A stretch of DNA of 64,000 nucleotides from Methanocella_A sp963769045. Lineage in GTDB: Archaea; Halobacteriota; Methanocellia; Methanocellales; Methanocellaceae. Below, one piece after another: positions 61,672 through 64,000 of the stretch. The position numbers and the translations under genes are program-made. Location of the stretch: positions 186,001 to 250,000 of the forward strand of contig CAVYKK010000029.1 of the NCBI GenBank assembly GCA_963769045.1, written 5' to 3'. Positions within the stretch are counted from its first letter, which is position 1; each line of letters starts with the position of its first letter. Below the pieces are notes generated by a model. The model was not told the DNA's origin. It made no database searches and saw only the letters and a program-made list of their open reading frames with translations.

Positions 61672-62519
61672 TTTTCCCCGCACACTGTCGGTTCATCGGC
61701 GTCGTCAGCAAGCATCACCGGCCGGATTACCGGCAGAACGATGCCATCTACTTCTCGTCGCAGTACCTGCTCATCTTCGATGCCCCGGACCGCTGTGGAG
61801 TCTATGAGGTCGTCAGCGGAGGAGAGGGGTTCATCAGACGATCGAAAGAGGTAAAAAAGATCGCCGATGCTGACCGGACGATCATTTATGACGGCCAGGT
61901 GGACATTACCAACCGCGCCGACCTGATCAGGAAAGCGGCGGCATTGTGTAAGGACAAGATCAACACAGTGGTCTTCCAGGGCGTCGACCGACACTACACC
62001 TTCGTGCACGAGCCGTCGCTGGACGAGCTGCGGGTCGTCGAAGTGTACGACGTGGCGCCGCCCTGGCCCGCGTGGCTGGAGTACAACGTCCGGCGGCTGG
62101 ACGAATCGGGACTGTTCGGCGACCTGATGTTGACGTTCGACTATCACACCCTCGACCTGAAGGGCTTCGAGGACCCGGCGAAGACCACGATCTTCCCCTG
62201 CCACGCCTCCGGCCTGAATGGCCTGTTCCTCGACTCGCTGGACGAAGAGCCGCGTGGAGATATAAAGCTGGTCGGCTGTAACACGTCGAAGCTGGTCTTC
62301 GACGCCCGCTACCCGCTGAAACGGTATGAGCACGTGAACATCTGTCCGCTGTCGACCCGGAAGCCGAAGCGCCCGTTCATCCTGCGGTGCTGCCAGTCGG
62401 ATAAGCTCGGGCCGAAAGTGATCGATGGCGTTCCCGGCATGGTCGTCCACTGGGGCGCCAGCTCGCGAGATATTTATGAAGCGGTCAGGCAGCTTGCCTT
62501 GACGATCAGCGAAAAATAG
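61668..62519 (+). CDS. Unknown protein translationally coupled to aksF
   Basis: 283 residues from ATG 61668, overlapping the aksF stop (ATGA). The sequence is soluble, with VVSKHHRPDYRQNDAIYFSS, DGQVDITNRADLIRKAA, FQGVDRHYTFVHEPSLDEL, APPWPAWLEYNVRRLDE, a metal-site-like TIFPCHASGLNGLF and late RCCQSDKLGPKVIDGVPGMV. Conserved-looking Cys, His and Asp residues could be catalytic. I do not recognise an established function. Position as fourth cistron of aksDEF suggests a role in coenzyme B or a related 2-oxosuberate step, whose later enzymes are only partly known. Confidence 0.8.
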   Translation: MIFPAHCRFIGVVSKHHRPDYRQNDAIYFSSQYLLIFDAPDRCGVYEVVSGGEGFIRRSKEVKKIADADRTIIYDGQVDITNRADLIRKAAALCKDKINTVVFQGVDRHYTFVHEPSLDELRVVEVYDVAPPWPAWLEYNVRRLDESGLFGDLMLTFDYHTLDLKGFEDPAKTTIFPCHASGLNGLFLDSLDEEPRGDIKLVGCNTSKLVFDARYPLKRYEHVNICPLSTRKPKRPFILRCCQSDKLGPKVIDGVPGMVVHWGASSRDIYEAVRQLALTISEK

Positions 62520-62606
62520 CTTACACCCTGTTTTTGCTGTGTAAAACCGGCCTTAGATATTTTGGATAAATTTTTCATCATTGAGATGAAACTATAGTGA
62601 GTGTTT

Positions 62607-63560
62607 ATGCCAGAGAACGGTGCGAAGCTGTCAGGCTATCTCAAGTCTGTCCTTAAGATCATTTTGCTGCTGGTCGTCGCAATTATCGTGGCCAGTATCA
62701 TCGACATGGTGCTGTTAGCCGTAGTCGGGGCGTATTTTTTTGTAACGACGGGTTCGGCTACACAGGCTTCTGACATGCTGATCGAGCACCTGCGCAACAT
62801 CTGGCTCATGCTGGGCCTCACGTCGATACAGGACATAACGTGGGTACTGCTTGCCATTGTATTCGTCATTTTCATCGACCGGAGTAAGTCGCCCTTGAAA
62901 GACCTGGGACTGACACTGGACTCAAAGGCCGTGAAGATGTTCCTGGCCGGCATAGTGATCAATATCCTTTTCGGGGCAGTCACCGTCGCCAGCCTGTTAC
63001 TGACCGGGTGGTCATCCATCGAGGAAAACGGGCTACAGGCATATGGACTGGCAGCGATTGCCGGTTCGCTGGCCATTACCGTGGTGATGATGTTTTTTGT
63101 AGGCCTGGGGGAAGAGACCCTTTTCCGGGGCTATTTCCAGACAGACCTTGCGAAAAAACACGGCAATCTCGCTGCGTTAATCATTACATCCCTCGCGTTC
63201 GCCGGCCTGCACATAGGTTTCCTGATCCCCGGGCAGGAGATATCGCCGCTATCCATCGCAGGCATCTTCTGCGCATCGCTGGTGATGGGGTACCTGTACA
63301 TAATCACCGGCACCATATGGGCCAGCATCGGGTTCCACTTCTGCCAGGACGTCCTTGGCGCAGGCATATTTCTCACTGGCGAGCTGCCCTATGACAGCGC
63401 GCCGGTGTTCCTGATGGCTAAAGCAAGCAACCTCAACCTGTTCGGCATCAGCCTCGGCGGGGCAGACAATATAGTCAACATCGTACTGCTGCTGTTACTG
63501 CTGGCGGTCCTGTACTTCTACCATAAGAGGACCCGGAACCTGCCAGGAGCATCAAGTTAG
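62607..63560 (+). CDS. CPBP family intramembrane metalloprotease
   Basis: 317 residues with about eight helices. The CPBP/Abi motifs are all present: GLGEETLFRGYF (EExxxR), LAFAGLHIGFL (FxxxH) and IGFHFCQDVLG (HxxxD/N). Members are membrane-embedded proteases of the CAAX-processing (Rce1) superfamily, in prokaryotes often tied to peptide immunity or signalling; the substrate here is unknown. Start ATG 62607 (MPENGAKLSGY); GTG 62601 would add two residues. Own promoter likely in the AT-rich stretch before it. Confidence 0.88.
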   Translation: MPENGAKLSGYLKSVLKIILLLVVAIIVASIIDMVLLAVVGAYFFVTTGSATQASDMLIEHLRNIWLMLGLTSIQDITWVLLAIVFVIFIDRSKSPLKDLGLTLDSKAVKMFLAGIVINILFGAVTVASLLLTGWSSIEENGLQAYGLAAIAGSLAITVVMMFFVGLGEETLFRGYFQTDLAKKHGNLAALIITSLAFAGLHIGFLIPGQEISPLSIAGIFCASLVMGYLYIITGTIWASIGFHFCQDVLGAGIFLTGELPYDSAPVFLMAKASNLNLFGISLGGADNIVNIVLLLLLLAVLYFYHKRTRNLPGASS

Positions 63561-63574
63561 GTGCATCCAGAACG

Positions 63575-63596
63575 GGAGCGCTCGCGCGCGGGTACG
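63575..63596 (+). repeat. CG-alternating dispersed motif, copy 6
   Basis: GGAGCGCTCGCGCGCGGGTACG, in the gap between the convergent CPBP and SIMPL genes. Keeps the GCGCTCGCGCGCG core. Confidence 0.7.
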
Positions 63597-63683
63597 AATG
63601 CAAAGGACGGGCTGGCGTTTCAAAGCCCGATATTTTTATTGTCGTTTACCCGATCATGGCATCCGGTATGGAAGCCCTGGCTA

Positions 63684-63725
63684 AGAAAAAATAAAAAGGA
63701 GGATACCCCGCAGGTCTACTGCGGG
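63684..63725 (-). terminator. Terminator overlapping the end of the SIMPL gene
   Basis: On the minus strand CCCGCAG and CTGCGGG pair around a 5-nt loop (63707-63725), the stem includes the TAG stop, and T-rich sequence (CCTTTTTATTTTTTC) follows to about 63684. Confidence 0.6.
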
Positions 63726-64000
63726 ATGTATACATAGGTCATCGATACGGTCGCAGACACCTGCTGCTGGCCTGGCGAGACGGGTGTCGGGGCGACAGCG
63801 CCGGTGGCCATAGCCGACCGTTCCATCCCGTCATAGGCGACCGGATAGTACTGGCCGGACTCCGAGAGCGACTTGAGCTTGATGCCGTCGACGCCTGCCG
63901 CGGATGCGATCACCTTCGCCTTATCGCTGGCCTCAGTCACGGCCTTCTGCAGCGCCTGCTTGTAGACACTGGCAGCCTTCTCATCGGATAGCGTGAAGGT
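63716..64000 (-). CDS. SIMPL (DUF541) domain protein, partial
   Basis: The last 94 residues of a protein that enters from beyond the window. TFTLSDEKAASVYKQALQKA leads to KAKVIASAAGVDGIKLKSLS, the SIMPL/DUF541 C-terminal signature, then a variable loop (PVAYDGMERSAMATGAVAPT) and the closing strand VSATVSMTYVYIPQ. Family members are usually exported envelope proteins. The N-terminus and any signal peptide are outside the window. Confidence 0.85.
   Translation of the reverse strand, partial: TFTLSDEKAASVYKQALQKAVTEASDKAKVIASAAGVDGIKLKSLSESGQYYPVAYDGMERSAMATGAVAPTPVSPGQQQVSATVSMTYVYIPQ

Overview
The window reads as chromosomal DNA of a methanogenic euryarchaeon, most likely Methanocellales or a close relative. 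Evidence: methenyl-H4MPT cyclohydrolase (mch), methanogenesis marker protein 11, a coenzyme B 2-oxoacid elongation cluster (aksA, aksDEF), archaeal aIF1A, GTP-dependent cobY, an AbrB-PhoU fusion, family B DNA polymerase, and promoters with TATA boxes about 25 nt upstream of starts. No rRNA or tRNA was recognised. Genes are compact, moderately GC-rich and on both strands.

Layout. 0.3-5.7 kb: a frameshifted metallo-beta-lactamase gene with a DUF169 gene, a secreted beta-propeller protein, an M20 peptidase and an unannotated 41-aa membrane peptide. 5.8-9.3 kb: an unusual family B polymerase with a degenerate exonuclease region and a small partner, then a gene-free block with three direct repeats and a roughly 580-nt imperfect palindrome. 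9.4-13.9 kb: AI-2E family permease, small secreted protein, P-type H+-ATPase with a structured-looking leader. 13.9-18.8 kb: two surface-protein genes broken by many frameshifts (a papain-like protease with Calx-beta repeats, and a C-terminally anchored protein). 19-26.5 kb: GTPBP1-like GTPase, methyltransferase, DHH phosphoesterase, mch, DedA, rlmE. 26.7-32.3 kb: phosphate locus (AbrB-PhoU, a 53-aa Cys protein, pstSCAB, phoU). 32.4-41 kb: phosphoesterase, FtsZ-like protein, MBL hydrolase, RavA/ViaA-like pair, flavodoxin, PadR/HAAS pair, a CxxC-x17-CxxC zinc ribbon and aIF1A. 41-55 kb: corrinoid region, with cobQ, a BtuFCD/FecBCD-type importer and cobD-cbiB-cobS-cobY, interrupted by UbiA, a three-gene zinc-ribbon array and a Calx-beta surface protein, and ending in marker protein 11. 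55-62.5 kb: an IorA-like TPP enzyme without ferredoxin domain, and the divergent aksA / aksDEF genes plus an overlapping unknown gene. 62.6-64 kb: CPBP membrane protease and a partial SIMPL protein.

Two dispersed non-coding repeat families stand out. The first consists of long inverted repeats built from iterated short words (such as GGCCACAAAG, GGTCACAGAG, GTACACGAC) around 40-70 nt loops, at eight intergenic sites plus one single-arm remnant. The second is a CG-alternating motif with core GCGCTCGCGCG or a close variant, at six intergenic sites. Together with the large palindrome these are the most unexplained signals in the window. The best candidate gene-level novelties are the gene overlapping aksF, the zinc-ribbon array, the Cys-rich peptide in the phosphate locus and the polymerase with its small partner.
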